Positions 1 to 8,900 of a stretch of 64,000 nt of DNA are shown here, in pieces. The DNA is from Deltaproteobacteria bacterium. GTDB taxonomy: Bacteria > Desulfobacterota > JADFVX01. The position numbers and the translations under genes were made by a program. The stretch lies in assembly GCA_029860075.1 (NCBI GenBank), contig JAOUBX010000015.1, forward strand, positions 1 through 64,000. The letters run 5' to 3'. The notes beneath the pieces are model-generated. The model worked only from the letters and a program-made list of their open reading frames with translations, did no database searches and was not told where the DNA came from. Numbering within the stretch: the stretch's first letter is position 1; each line of letters starts with the position of its first letter.

Positions 1-2511
1 TCCTTCAGCAGAGATGATGTCACCGCTTTGATAGGAGCTACCGTTAAGTGTGGAAGATGAGCTTTCCAGGTTGATATCCATCACCGTAATATTAGCCGCA
101 ACATCAATGTTGTAATAGCTGTCTTCCTCAACGCCCGTTAAGGTGATGACTGGCGCTGTTTTGTCAATGGTGAAGACAACGGTACTGGTCACTTCGTTCC
201 CTGCAAGGTCGGATGCAGATGCCGACAAGGTATACTCTCCCTCAACATTGATGACCGTGCCTCCAGTATAAACCTCACCATTGAGTGTCACCATCTGCGC
301 TGAAAGATGTGCATCTGAAACAGATACATTCGGTGTTACATCAGAGGTGTAATAGATTCCATCATTAACGCCTGTAACAGCGATCTCAGGGTTTGTCTTA
401 TCTATTGTAAAGCCAACGGTACTGGTCCGCTCATTCCCGGCAAGGTCTGTTGCTGTAACTAAGAGAACATAGTCACCCTCATTACTGATGACGGCGCCCT
501 CAACATAGGTCTGGCCGTTCAGTGCAATTGTCGATCCCGAGAAGTTTGAATCGGTAACTGAAACAGCCGGTGTCAGGTCTGTGTTGTAATGACTGCCGTC
601 TTCAATGCCCGTTAAGGTTATGGATGGCGCTGTTTTATCAATGACGAAGGTCATTGTTTGAACCGTCTCGTGCCCGGCATGGTCTGTTCCCTTGACAGAG
701 AAAGTGTAGCTGCCATCTTCACTGATAACGCTCCCTTCGGTGTAGGGCTGACCATTCAGGGTGATGGTTGTACCTGAAAGGTTCGCATCGGTCACCGAAA
801 CAGAGGGTGCTACATCGGTATTGTAGTAGCCGCTGTTTTCAACCCCCGTTACAGCAACTACGGGAGCAATCGTATCCTTCACAATATTGAGGGTAGCTTC
901 ACTACTTTCGTTTCCAGCTCTATCCGTCACCTTAACGGACAAGGTGTTGCTGCCCTCGGCAAGGATGATTCCCTCTACCGTAAAGACGCCGTCCTGACCA
1001 ACTGCAGCGGTGTAAACCATTGAACCAAGAACAACAGTGACCCTACTTCCCGCCTCGGCAGTGCCTGAGATAAGCGCCCTGTCTGCATCGAGGTAGCTGC
1101 CGTCTAAACCGGCAGCAATGGCCGCCCTTTCCGGAGCTGTTGTATCGATTGTAAAACTCACACTATCCGTCGTCCCGAGACCGGCTTTATCGACTGCCTC
1201 GACAGAAAGGGTATGACTTCCCTCACTACTCACCGGCACAACGCCGCCTGTTGTCAAAACCGTTGAGCCATCAAGCTTGACAAGGATGCTGTCAATATTC
1301 GTATCCTGTGCAGATACAGCTATTGAAAGGCTGCTGTTATAGTAACTCCCACTGGTAACACCGGAAAAGGTTACCGAAGGCGGAGTCTTGTCGATGACGA
1401 AGGAAACAGCGCTGCTGCTTTGGTTGCCCCATTGGTCCGATGCCGACGCAGTAAGCGTATAACTTCCCTCACCTGTTATAGGCGACCGGTCATAGGCTGC
1501 CCCATTGAGTGTTATCGTTTGAGCAGAAAGATTGGCATCCGTAATAGAGATGGATGGCGTAAGCTGAGAGGTATAATATTTTCCCTCTTCCACACCGGCA
1601 ATTGATATAACCGGCTTAACATCATCAACAGGCGTTACATTTGCAATCACACCTGTGCTCTCACCTGACGTACTGAAAGCCTTGACCTTGAAGCTATAAG
1701 CCACTCCGCTTTCAAGACCGGAAAGCTCAGTTCCTGTTGCCGCCGGATTATTGATTGTCTGAAGAAGGTTTTCCGATGCTGCATATAACTGGTAGATTTT
1801 ATAGCCCGTAGCATCACTTGAAGGTGAAGGCGTCCAGGAAAGCTGAATAGTTCCGCTTTCATCACCGACTTTATCTGTTGCCGTCATATTGCTTACATCT
1901 TGAGGCGCCAGGTTAATATTTAGAGGAATAAGGGCTCCCTCGTTGCTGCTTATTGTAAATTTATTCTCACCGTTTAGAAGAGCAACATCCGAGAGTGTTA
2001 CCAAAATATTATCGGCGACAACGTCATTTCCAACGGCAACTTTAAAATGTGCCACAGATCCGCCTGTGCCGTTTGGCAGCGTTGCGCCGTTTGTATGTGC
2101 AAAGGTGTAGAGGGCACTCCCATTCTTAACAGTCTCATTATCCATAACAAGCACACCGTTAGAGCCGGCACCTGCGGTAAAGTAGCTCCCGATGTGAGAC
2201 GTTGAACTCAATACATCTGCCGTCAAAAGAGGGCTGCCAACGACAACATGAGAAGGCTCTCCCTGGGTCAGGTCGGAAAGACCGGAAACATTAGCCTCCC
2301 CGGCTTCCATATTCAGCCTAAATTGTACGGCGCTCAATCCTTCATGAGGAATACTGCTAACGACAATATCGAACCAGAGGCTTTCCCCCGGTTTAACACT
2401 ATCAGAAGAAGGAACGACCTTGATGGTAGCCGCATGGGAAAAGCCTGCAAAAATAAAAATGGAGAATATCAGTAAAATCCAGTTTCGCCAAAGGCCCTTC
2501 ATTCCTTTCAT
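1..2511 (-). CDS. Secreted cohesin-like / FN3 / multi-Ig repeat protein, 3' end outside window
   Basis: The frame is open from ATG at 2511 to the window edge (837 codons, no stop), so the C-terminus is missing. An SD-like AGAGAGG lies about 8 bases before the ATG. Residues 1-27 are a signal peptide (hydrophobic run ending FSHA). Residues 28-185 resemble a cohesin: a VKPGESLWFDIVVSS opening, an FRLNMEAG strand, and a closing strand with SDVALLNG. Residues 190-285 are an FN3 domain (IQLSWTPSP, GYKIYQ, YSFKVKAF). From residue 288 on, Ig-like repeats of about 80 residues follow, most opening with a variant of VTGVEDGxYYNTD and closing with FTIDKTAP; one unit (about 450-535) is a different Ig type with GTAEAGSRVTV. 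The protein probably sits on the cell surface. The neighbouring upstream gene ends in a dockerin-like module, which suggests the two proteins bind. Cohesin assignment is by eye. Confidence 0.72.
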   Translation of the reverse strand, partial: MKGMKGLWRNWILLIFSIFIFAGFSHAATIKVVPSSDSVKPGESLWFDIVVSSIPHEGLSAVQFRLNMEAGEANVSGLSDLTQGEPSHVVVGSPLLTADVLSSTSHIGSYFTAGAGSNGVLVMDNETVKNGSALYTFAHTNGATLPNGTGGSVAHFKVAVGNDVVADNILVTLSDVALLNGENKFTISSNEGALIPLNINLAPQDVSNMTATDKVGDESGTIQLSWTPSPSSDATGYKIYQLYAASENLLQTINNPAATGTELSGLESGVAYSFKVKAFSTSGESTGVIANVTPVDDVKPVISIAGVEEGKYYTSQLTPSISITDANLSAQTITLNGAAYDRSPITGEGSYTLTASASDQWGNQSSSAVSFVIDKTPPSVTFSGVTSGSYYNSSLSIAVSAQDTNIDSILVKLDGSTVLTTGGVVPVSSEGSHTLSVEAVDKAGLGTTDSVSFTIDTTAPERAAIAAGLDGSYLDADRALISGTAEAGSRVTVVLGSMVYTAAVGQDGVFTVEGIILAEGSNTLSVKVTDRAGNESSEATLNIVKDTIAPVVAVTGVENSGYYNTDVAPSVSVTDANLSGTTITLNGQPYTEGSVISEDGSYTFSVKGTDHAGHETVQTMTFVIDKTAPSITLTGIEDGSHYNTDLTPAVSVTDSNFSGSTIALNGQTYVEGAVISNEGDYVLLVTATDLAGNERTSTVGFTIDKTNPEIAVTGVNDGIYYTSDVTPNVSVSDAHLSAQMVTLNGEVYTGGTVINVEGEYTLSASASDLAGNEVTSTVVFTIDKTAPVITLTGVEEDSYYNIDVAANITVMDINLESSSSTLNGSSYQSGDIISAEG

Positions 2512-2605
2512 AATAGTTCCCTCTCTTTTACTCCTACTTTAACTCATAACACGATCTTATGATTTTTCACCTTTTCATCCCCGCCCCTTATTGTCACACA
2601 GTCTC

Positions 2606-3559
2606 TCATTGAACATCTGTCCTTCCATATTCAAGGGCAAACTTGGAAAACTCACGCACATCCACCTTACCTTCCGTATCGGTAACAAAGTTGTAATCAG
2701 GGTTGTAATTGGCATCATCCGGCAGTGAGCGGTATTGCTCTCTGAATAAACCAAAATCATTGTCATCAACAATACTGTTTATATCAATGTCCGCAAAAAA
2801 ACCCTTTTCCGGCTCAGCCACGTAAACAAGTCCGGAGTTTGCAGACATTTTTCTGAAATGAGTTAAAGTAAACAGGAGGTCGCCCCGGTACACTCTTAAG
2901 GTCAATCTCTCGGCCCCTGCCAGCTTCATCGATGTGCCGCTGCCGTCAAAGAGGTTATTCATATCAAGAAGTCCGGCAGACAAAGTCCCCCCTTCTCCCA
3001 CAAATGCAGAAACAGGATAAAGGGAATTATCTGTCTCAATGATAACAAGGTCGCCTTCACCGGGCTTATCCGATGAATCGGAGGGCCTGACATAAACGGG
3101 GAAAACGGCCAGATCGTTAGAAAAGCTCTCGGCCACGCCTGTATTGTAGGTAAAGGGAGCAACCTTTGCCGCCGTTGTCACCTCAAGAACGATGGAATAG
3201 CTCACATCAGCGCTGTTTAGCGCATTTCGAGTAACGGCCCTCACATAATAGGTCTTTCCCGCCTCCAAACGGGCAACGGTAGCCCTCATGATGCCTTTAA
3301 TCTTTGCCGCGTTTTTAATAGAAGGAGAAAGACCGGACATAGTCATTATCTCAATAGACGCATTAATAAGGTTCGACATGGAAGAATCCATTGCCACCTC
3401 AAGTTCCGGCTCGGCGTCGACATCCGTCATCCAGACAACAGAAAAAGACGAGGTTGTCACATCGGTTATCCTGACAGCAACCGTTTCGGGAGCGGAAAGA
3501 GAGGCTTCGGCTTTCATCAATAAGAGCGCTGCAAGAGAAAGACAAATTATTTTTTTCAT
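2606..3559 (-). CDS. Exported protein with FN3-like domain and C-terminal dockerin-like module
   Basis: 317 residues. The signal peptide is MKKIICLSLAALLLMKAEAS. Residues 25-130 are FN3-like (SFSVVWMTD, KTYYVRAVTRN). The middle 150 residues are unrecognised beta-rich sequence. The last 65 residues look like a type I dockerin: the first half, DIDINSIVDDNDF, places acidic or Asn residues at positions 1, 3, 5, 9 and 12 of a calcium loop; the second half, TDTEGKVDVREF, keeps the D/E-G-K-V-D-x-x-E spacing. The gene lies 94 bases upstream of the cohesin-like gene on the same strand, so the two probably form an operon. A TTGC-repeat array begins 88 bases upstream of the ATG, with a possible -10 (TATACT, 3578-3583) between them. 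The pairing with the downstream cohesin is inferred from adjacency. Confidence 0.8.
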   Translation of the reverse strand: MKKIICLSLAALLLMKAEASLSAPETVAVRITDVTTSSFSVVWMTDVDAEPELEVAMDSSMSNLINASIEIMTMSGLSPSIKNAAKIKGIMRATVARLEAGKTYYVRAVTRNALNSADVSYSIVLEVTTAAKVAPFTYNTGVAESFSNDLAVFPVYVRPSDSSDKPGEGDLVIIETDNSLYPVSAFVGEGGTLSAGLLDMNNLFDGSGTSMKLAGAERLTLRVYRGDLLFTLTHFRKMSANSGLVYVAEPEKGFFADIDINSIVDDNDFGLFREQYRSLPDDANYNPDYNFVTDTEGKVDVREFSKFALEYGRTDVQ

Positions 3560-3647
3560 TTTTCAGTCCGATTTAAAAGTATAATCCCGAATTTTTTGAT
3601 GCTACTCAGCATTTAAACTAACTTTACAGAAGCATACAAAAAAAAGC

Positions 3648-3724
3648 TTGCACTATCTTGCGTTTTTATCGGACTAACTTGCGCTTTTATCGGATTTTTT
3701 TGCGCTTTTTTCGGACTATCTTGC
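3648..3724 (-). promoter_or_regulatory. TTGC array with 10-21-21-21 bp spacing, upstream of dockerin/cohesin genes
   Basis: On the plus strand TTGC starts at 3648, 3658, 3679, 3700 and 3721, giving spacings of exactly 10, 21, 21 and 21 bp (one and two helical turns). Each 21-bp unit also carries TCGGA about 11 bases after TTGC. In the direction of the downstream gene the motif reads GCAAGATAGTCCGA. The last TTGC overlaps the stop codon (TAG, 3724-3726) of the AraC-type regulator. The same spacing recurs at 27832-27908. I infer tandem activator sites. Confidence 0.75.
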
Positions 3725-4503
3725 TAATCCTGGCTGGTATTGAACTTTTGAAGGTAGGTTGTGGGATTGCAGCCCTCACTTTTTTTGAAGACCCGTTCAA
3801 AGTAGGTAATATCATTGTAACCAACTGCAAAACATATTTCTATAATCGTAAAGGGTGAAAACCTTAATAGCCTTTTTGCCTCCCGCAGCCTTATGCTGTT
3901 AAGGTATTTCTTATAGGGCATCCCTGCAAACTCGCTAAATTTCCTTGAAAAGTGATACTTGCTCATGGATGCAACATTGGCTACCAGTTCAAGAGGAAGT
4001 TCCTTGCTGTAGTTCTCATGTATAAATACCCTGGCCTTCTCGATTTTCTGGTAAACGCTTCTTTTATTCCCGTTTCTGGGTCGGCCACCTTTTCCCGTAT
4101 CCAGTTTGTCTAACTGCGGCACCGACCTGAACCGTTCATTCTTCCAGATAGTTTCCAGAATTGTTTTTACACTTTTTATGATATCATCGGCCCGAAAAGG
4201 CCTTGAAAAGTAATCTCTGGCGCCAAGACGAAAAACCTTCATGCAAAGATATTCCGAACCTGATGATGCCACATATATTACCGGAATGGATGGTTTTGCC
4301 GTTTTCAGACTCTTTAAGGCGTCAAGACCTCGCTGCTCAGAAAAATCGTGGTCTATTATTGCAAGTGATGACTCGAGGTATGGATCTACAAAGATGTCTT
4401 CATAGGAAGGGGGAATTAATATTTCAAAGTCATCTCTCAGGTACTGCAAAATCGAAGCGCTATGTTCATTCCTGGCATTCGCAAACAGTATGGTATGCTC
4501 CAT
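3724..4503 (-). CDS. Response regulator with atypical receiver and AraC-type DNA-binding domain
   Basis: 259 residues. Residues 1-120 have a receiver fold, with the likely phospho-acceptor D51 in LAIIDHD. The acidic pair normally found on strand 1 is replaced by FANARNE, and the conserved Lys is replaced in SRPF, so phosphorylation may be weak or absent. Residues 155-255 are two AraC-type helix-turn-helix units: ELPLELVANVASMSKYHFSR for the first, and TIIEICFAVGYNDITYFERV with the usual GYND..YF signature for the second. It probably activates or represses by binding paired direct repeats. 21-bp-spaced repeats lie upstream of its own gene, at the start of the neighbouring operon, and at 27832. 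No histidine kinase gene is seen in this window. Confidence 0.9.
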   Translation of the reverse strand: MEHTILFANARNEHSASILQYLRDDFEILIPPSYEDIFVDPYLESSLAIIDHDFSEQRGLDALKSLKTAKPSIPVIYVASSGSEYLCMKVFRLGARDYFSRPFRADDIIKSVKTILETIWKNERFRSVPQLDKLDTGKGGRPRNGNKRSVYQKIEKARVFIHENYSKELPLELVANVASMSKYHFSRKFSEFAGMPYKKYLNSIRLREAKRLLRFSPFTIIEICFAVGYNDITYFERVFKKSEGCNPTTYLQKFNTSQD

Positions 4504-4595
4504 ATAGGGAAACCTCAGCCTCTAATAATTTTATATACTCTCATCCTTCTTTCCACCAAAAAAGCCATGCAAGACAAACTGCTCTTTTTTTGAAC

Positions 4596-4671
4596 TTGCC
4601 TATTATTGCACAATATAGAACCCTTGTCGCGACATATATTGCTAAATTAGCGACATATATTGCTCTTTTGC
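4596..4671 (-). promoter_or_regulatory. 21-bp direct repeat of GCGACATATATTGCT and nearby TTGC sites upstream of the regulator gene
   Basis: The 15-base word GCGACATATATTGCT occurs at 4629-4643 and again at 4650-4664, 21 bp apart. TTGC also starts at 4596 and 4606 (10 bp apart) and at 4668. In the orientation of the regulator gene (start 4503) the word is AGCAATATATGTCGC, which aligns with GCAAGATAGTCCG of the two other arrays. This suggests autoregulation. Confidence 0.65.
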
Positions 4672-4731
4672 ATTTTTTTTGAAAAAACAGACTTTATTAT
4701 CCGAAGCCTGAATTCCAAATCAGGCGTTTGA

Positions 4732-4932
4732 GCGAACTATCGAGACACCCTGAAGGCAAGCATTTATGACGTAGATTCACCTTTCCAGGATGATTGCAAA
4801 AGTATTGAATTGCAACACAACCGTACTTACCTGGACGATGAGGAGAAGAAAGCAGTATCTGACTTTAAGCGGGATTTGGAGGGATCGTTGCTGCTGAAAG
4901 AAAGGGGAAAAACAAGAAGCGTTAAACGTTGA
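4732..4932 (+). pseudogene. 3' remnant of an unidentified gene
   Basis: An open frame of 66 codons begins right after a stop codon (TGA 4729-4731), has no ATG, and ends at TGA 4930-4932. It is charged and looks protein-like (for example LDDEEKKAVSDFKRDLEG). A rho-independent terminator begins at its stop codon, as expected for a true gene end. No RBS or start is visible, so I read it as the leftover 3' end of a deleted gene. I recognise no family. Confidence 0.35.
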
Positions 4933-4971
4933 GGTTGCTACGCTCCGGAACCGGGACACCTCAACCTTTTT
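4928..4971 (+). terminator. Rho-independent terminator after the gene remnant
   Basis: Stem GTTGAGGT (4928-4935) pairs with ACCTCAAC (4958-4965), followed by CTTTTTAT on the plus strand. Confidence 0.6.
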
Positions 4972-5032
4972 ATCCCAGGAGCCTGTTGGACTTAGGAAAT
5001 TACAGTGTAATATATGGTTTCACAGCGCTTTC

Positions 5033-5066
5033 AAAAAATCTTAGCTTCACCTGCAAGTTAAGCGGT
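5033..5066 (-). terminator. Rho-independent terminator at the end of the 22.6 kb operon
   Basis: On the minus strand CTTAACTT - GCAGGT - GAAGCTAAG forms a stem with one mismatch, followed by ATTTTTTG. It lies 13 bases beyond the stop of the rhodanese-like gene and probably ends the long transcript. Confidence 0.6.
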
Positions 5067-5078
5067 CATTATTCAGGC

Positions 5079-5888
5079 TTATTGTTTGCCCGAACGGGGG
5101 CACACGGGACATGATCCGATGGTCTTTGTTTCCCCCTTTTTGCCGTCCATGGCAAATGCCTCGTATCCACCAAGAAGATATCTCACATGCCTGCCGGCTG
5201 ACATTGCAACCATTTCAGCATGCTCTTTTCCCTTATCTGAAGCCGAAAAAACAAGCACCAGTTCACCCGCCCCTTTCAACTTCATGACAAGATTTTTCTT
5301 TTTTTGTTCCGATTTAAATATCTTTTGAAGGTTTTCAATCCTTTCATCAAGTGTTGTACCTTTAACGACAACAGCTCCGGAAACAGTTCCTTCCTTAGCC
5401 ACCTCTTTCCCCCTCATATCATAAACATTCATTTCCGTTCCTTTTTGAAGCGCCCACTTGAGATCTCTTGCCGTAACATAAGCGGTCTTTTTTCCCGCAT
5501 CTCCCCACACAGGGTATCCCGTCAAACTCCAGGCGCCGATGCCCCCTTTCATGACAAAGGCCTTTTTCATTCCCTTTCCAATAAGGATTTCAGCAGCTTC
5601 ACGGGCAAGCTTCTGTCCAATAGAATGGTCGACCAGTACAACAATACGGTTTTCAGGCAACTTTTTTACTTTCAACGTATTACCGGGAATATTCATTGCG
5701 CCTACCATATGCCCCCGGTTAAAGGCGTGCTCACTTCTTACATCAACGAGCCAAAGACCGCTTCCCTCTTTTAGTAGATCGTAAACCCTCTTGGCGCTGA
5801 TCCACTTCCAAACGGGCTTTTCAGCGGCATGTAAAACAACAGGACTGAACAACAGTAGTACTATAAATATTGAAATAATCTTTTTCAT
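5079..5888 (-). CDS. Exported double rhodanese-fold protein without catalytic cysteine
   Basis: 269 residues. The signal peptide is MKKIISIFIVLLLFSPVVLHAAE. Residues 30-132 are a rhodanese domain (LWLVDVRSEHAFNRGHMVGAMNIP, then GGIGAWSLTGYPV). The active-site loop that normally reads CxxGxRS is VDHSIGQ, with no Cys. A second, weaker rhodanese-like unit spans residues 140-250 (MNVYDMRGKEV, LGGYEAFAMDG), again with FSASDKG in place of the Cys loop. The C-terminus ends in CPVCPRSGKQ, the only cysteines in the mature protein. It is probably a periplasmic binding or scaffold protein rather than a sulfurtransferase. The start is preceded by GAAAGGGG. It is the last gene of the cytochrome-RHS operon, 43 bases after the propeller gene. 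Confidence 0.85.
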   Translation of the reverse strand: MKKIISIFIVLLLFSPVVLHAAEKPVWKWISAKRVYDLLKEGSGLWLVDVRSEHAFNRGHMVGAMNIPGNTLKVKKLPENRIVVLVDHSIGQKLAREAAEILIGKGMKKAFVMKGGIGAWSLTGYPVWGDAGKKTAYVTARDLKWALQKGTEMNVYDMRGKEVAKEGTVSGAVVVKGTTLDERIENLQKIFKSEQKKKNLVMKLKGAGELVLVFSASDKGKEHAEMVAMSAGRHVRYLLGGYEAFAMDGKKGETKTIGSCPVCPRSGKQ

Positions 5889-5931
5889 ATACCCCTTTCC
5901 CCTTGGGTCCTATACCTTGCAGAGCCTATCG

Positions 5932-8900
5932 TTACGGTTTCCATCCGTCAATCCGCTCTATCATGGTAATAACCAGGCCTTCGCCGGGGCTAATGTCAAA
6001 GTTAACGCCCACAGGCGCTACCGCTCCACTGTCACGCTTAACGGCAGCCGTCTCCCATCTGCCGGTGATGCCGTTAAATCGTCTTACACTCTGAATTTTG
6101 TCCAAACCGACTGATTCAAGCAGGTCATAGGCCCTGTAACCAATCGGTATGGAGAGGATACCAATCTCATTTGTGCCGGTCAATAGCCTGTAAGTAGCAA
6201 CTTCACCTGTTTCGGCCACATTGATCGCCCCCTCTGTTGCGGTATAAAGGACGATGGCCATCCCTGCTCTCAGAGCAAAGTCCTCACCGCTTGTCCCGGC
6301 ACCATCATACTCAAATACGGAATAGGTTCCATGAAGAGCATCAAGGGCCATGACCTTTTCAATACCAAGTTCAACACCGTAAGCGGAAATAAGCGCCGAC
6401 ACTGTTGGATACTGGGAGGTGAGGCTCTCTCCGACAGCAATCAGGTTAAAGCCGGGCCGTACCGTCACATCAAGGGGAACTGCTACAACCTCAAGCTCTG
6501 CCATGTAGATCCTGTATGTTCCTCCCCTGTTGTCCTGCCAGACCACATAGCCGGCACCAATAGCCGGTTCCTCCTGTTTTGCAGGATTGGCATTCAGGAT
6601 GCCTCCGAGACCTGTGGCAATGTCGTAGAAAGCGAGGTTCGGATCATTGAGCCCCTTTTCATAATCAGTGTAAACGATGGTACCACCGTTAATGTCAGCG
6701 CCGGCCTGATCACCGGCGCCATAGGTGAGCCGCCTTTCACCGTTGGCCTGCTTTAAGTAGATGTCCCTGCCACCGTTGCGGTGGTCCGTCCAGAGATAGA
6801 TATTGCCGGAAAGAACCGGATCGGTCTGGTTGTCAATATTTGTGGTAAGCCTCGTTTCCGTTCTGCTCAGAAGGTCATAGCTGTAAATTTCACCCAGACC
6901 ATGGCGATAGTCCTGCCAGAGAATGGTCGTCCCTTCTATGGTCGGGTTCATCTGGTCACGCTCATGGTTTGTGATCTGTATCTTTTCCATAGTAGAAAGG
7001 TTATAGGCAAAGATATCCCAGTTACCGGCCCCATTATCCTGCCAGACCACCCAATCACCGTTAATTGCCGGTCTTTCCTGATTGCCTGTGTCGGTGCTGA
7101 CTGCAAATTCACTGCCTGTGGCTATATCATATCCATAGATATCCCCACCATCGGTCCTGCTATCCTGCCATACAATGCGGCCACCGTCCACATCAGGATA
7201 TATCTGGTCCGAAATATTGGAGGTAACCACCGTTTCCGTACCGTCAGGCAGGTCCCTGAAATAGATGTCCCAGTTGCCTGCCCGCTGGTCCTGCCATACG
7301 ACCCTCGTCCCGGAAATGGAAGGATATTTCTCCTCACCGTCACCGAAACTTACACGGTCACCGGAAAACCATTCTGCGACCTCAAGTGAAACGGTCATTT
7401 GAGATTGATGGTTCACATCAGCATCATTACCCAGACCATCCCTGACGGTTACCCTTGCCGTATATTTGCCTGTAGCCGCCAACATACCGCCGTCCTCTTT
7501 CCCATACCATATAAAATCTCCGGCAGTATTATCGGAAAGTTCTCCTTCAATGGTTCTTACAACAGCATCTGCCGAGAAACTTTCTCCAGCTGCAATCTCG
7601 ATCGTCAGGGGAAGATTACTCACATTATCGGAAGCAGTTATATTAAGGTTGAGTGACCTTGCAGCAGCAATTCCTTCCGGAGCATGTGGAATGATCACAG
7701 CAGGGTTTGCCGTAAAGGAAGAAATGACCGGCGGTGAATCATCAACAACAATAGTTGTACTCTTTATCTCTTCTGTATTCCCGGCGGCGTCGACACTATA
7801 GTAATCGACGGCATAGCTTCCCGCACTGCTAAAGTTAAAGGGAACAGCAGGAACAAAATCGGAATCTGTCCCATTGAGCTTCTTCATCATATAATCAACA
7901 CCACTCCCTCCATCGTTGTCAGAGGCGGTAAAGACAATCCTCGTAGCAGGCGGAATTACAACGGCGTCACCTGCATAAGCATATCCGTCATAAATAAGTG
8001 CAGTTACCGGCGGTGTGATATCCTCATCGGGCTGCTCGTATACAAGCATGTAGGTTCCATCAATGACATTGCTTTCCCGGTAATCAAGAAGCTGAAGCAT
8101 GAATATCTCTTTATAGTCCTCATCCAGCTTCTTATCTACCCAGAAATTATGCGGATCCAGATGGGTGCCGTCCTTTCTTACAACATCTATCAGCGCCAGC
8201 ATCCCCCTGGACGGATCAGAAGTTCTCACGTACGTCCAGCCTGCATCTACAGGGTTTGACGTTTTTAATTCTACCTTGGGATTATCATTTGTAGGTCTTG
8301 CAGGAGTATTGGTGGCGCTCACAGTATAGACAGGAGAAACAGAATCCACCCTGTCCGTTGATCCATTAGGAATTTCGGATTCGAATATAGTATCAGGGAG
8401 GTGATCTGCATCCCTGTCAGAGTCGGCCAGAAAATCGAGATAATTATCGCTGTAAGGGCGATTAACCCTGACCATGTGGACCAGATAATGGGCATTAGTC
8501 TCCTGAATTAGTGACGTCAGTTCACCACCCAGTTCCGACGCATGTGTAAATTCAGCTCCGAATTCAATAAACCTTCCACTCAATGTTGCTATCATATCCC
8601 AGGAAGCCGTAGAGGCTTTTTTACCCTGAAGATCTCCTATAGCAGCGGTAAGTGTCGGGGTTACAGGCGTATCATTTACCTGAGAACCCAGAATTTGAAA
8701 ATCAACGAGAAGGCCCTGTTTATTGTCTACTATCTTCGGTTGTGCAGATTCTATCTTAAGGTTTTTACCCATCCCATATCCATCGTTGAGTATCCTCAAA
8801 GCAAGCGGGAAGGGCACCGGGGCCTCTACCTTTTCCGGTGTAAAAGGGTTATCTCCCAGAACCTCATAAGGCATAAAATAATCAAGCACCAGAAGAGGTT

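Noticed and set aside
3640-3730. CRISPR array in the TTGC repeats
   Set aside because: The repeat is 21 bp from start to start with no unique spacers and there are no cas genes; it fits operator sites.
3658-3858. Short plus-strand frame reading MRFYRTNLRFYRIFLRFF over the TTGC array
   Set aside because: The 7-residue period is only the 21-bp DNA repeat read as protein; the second array gives a different peptide, so the DNA is the conserved entity.
4203-4682. 159-codon plus-strand ORF across the regulator gene and its promoter
   Set aside because: It is antisense to a clear AraC-type regulator and has no recognisable motif.
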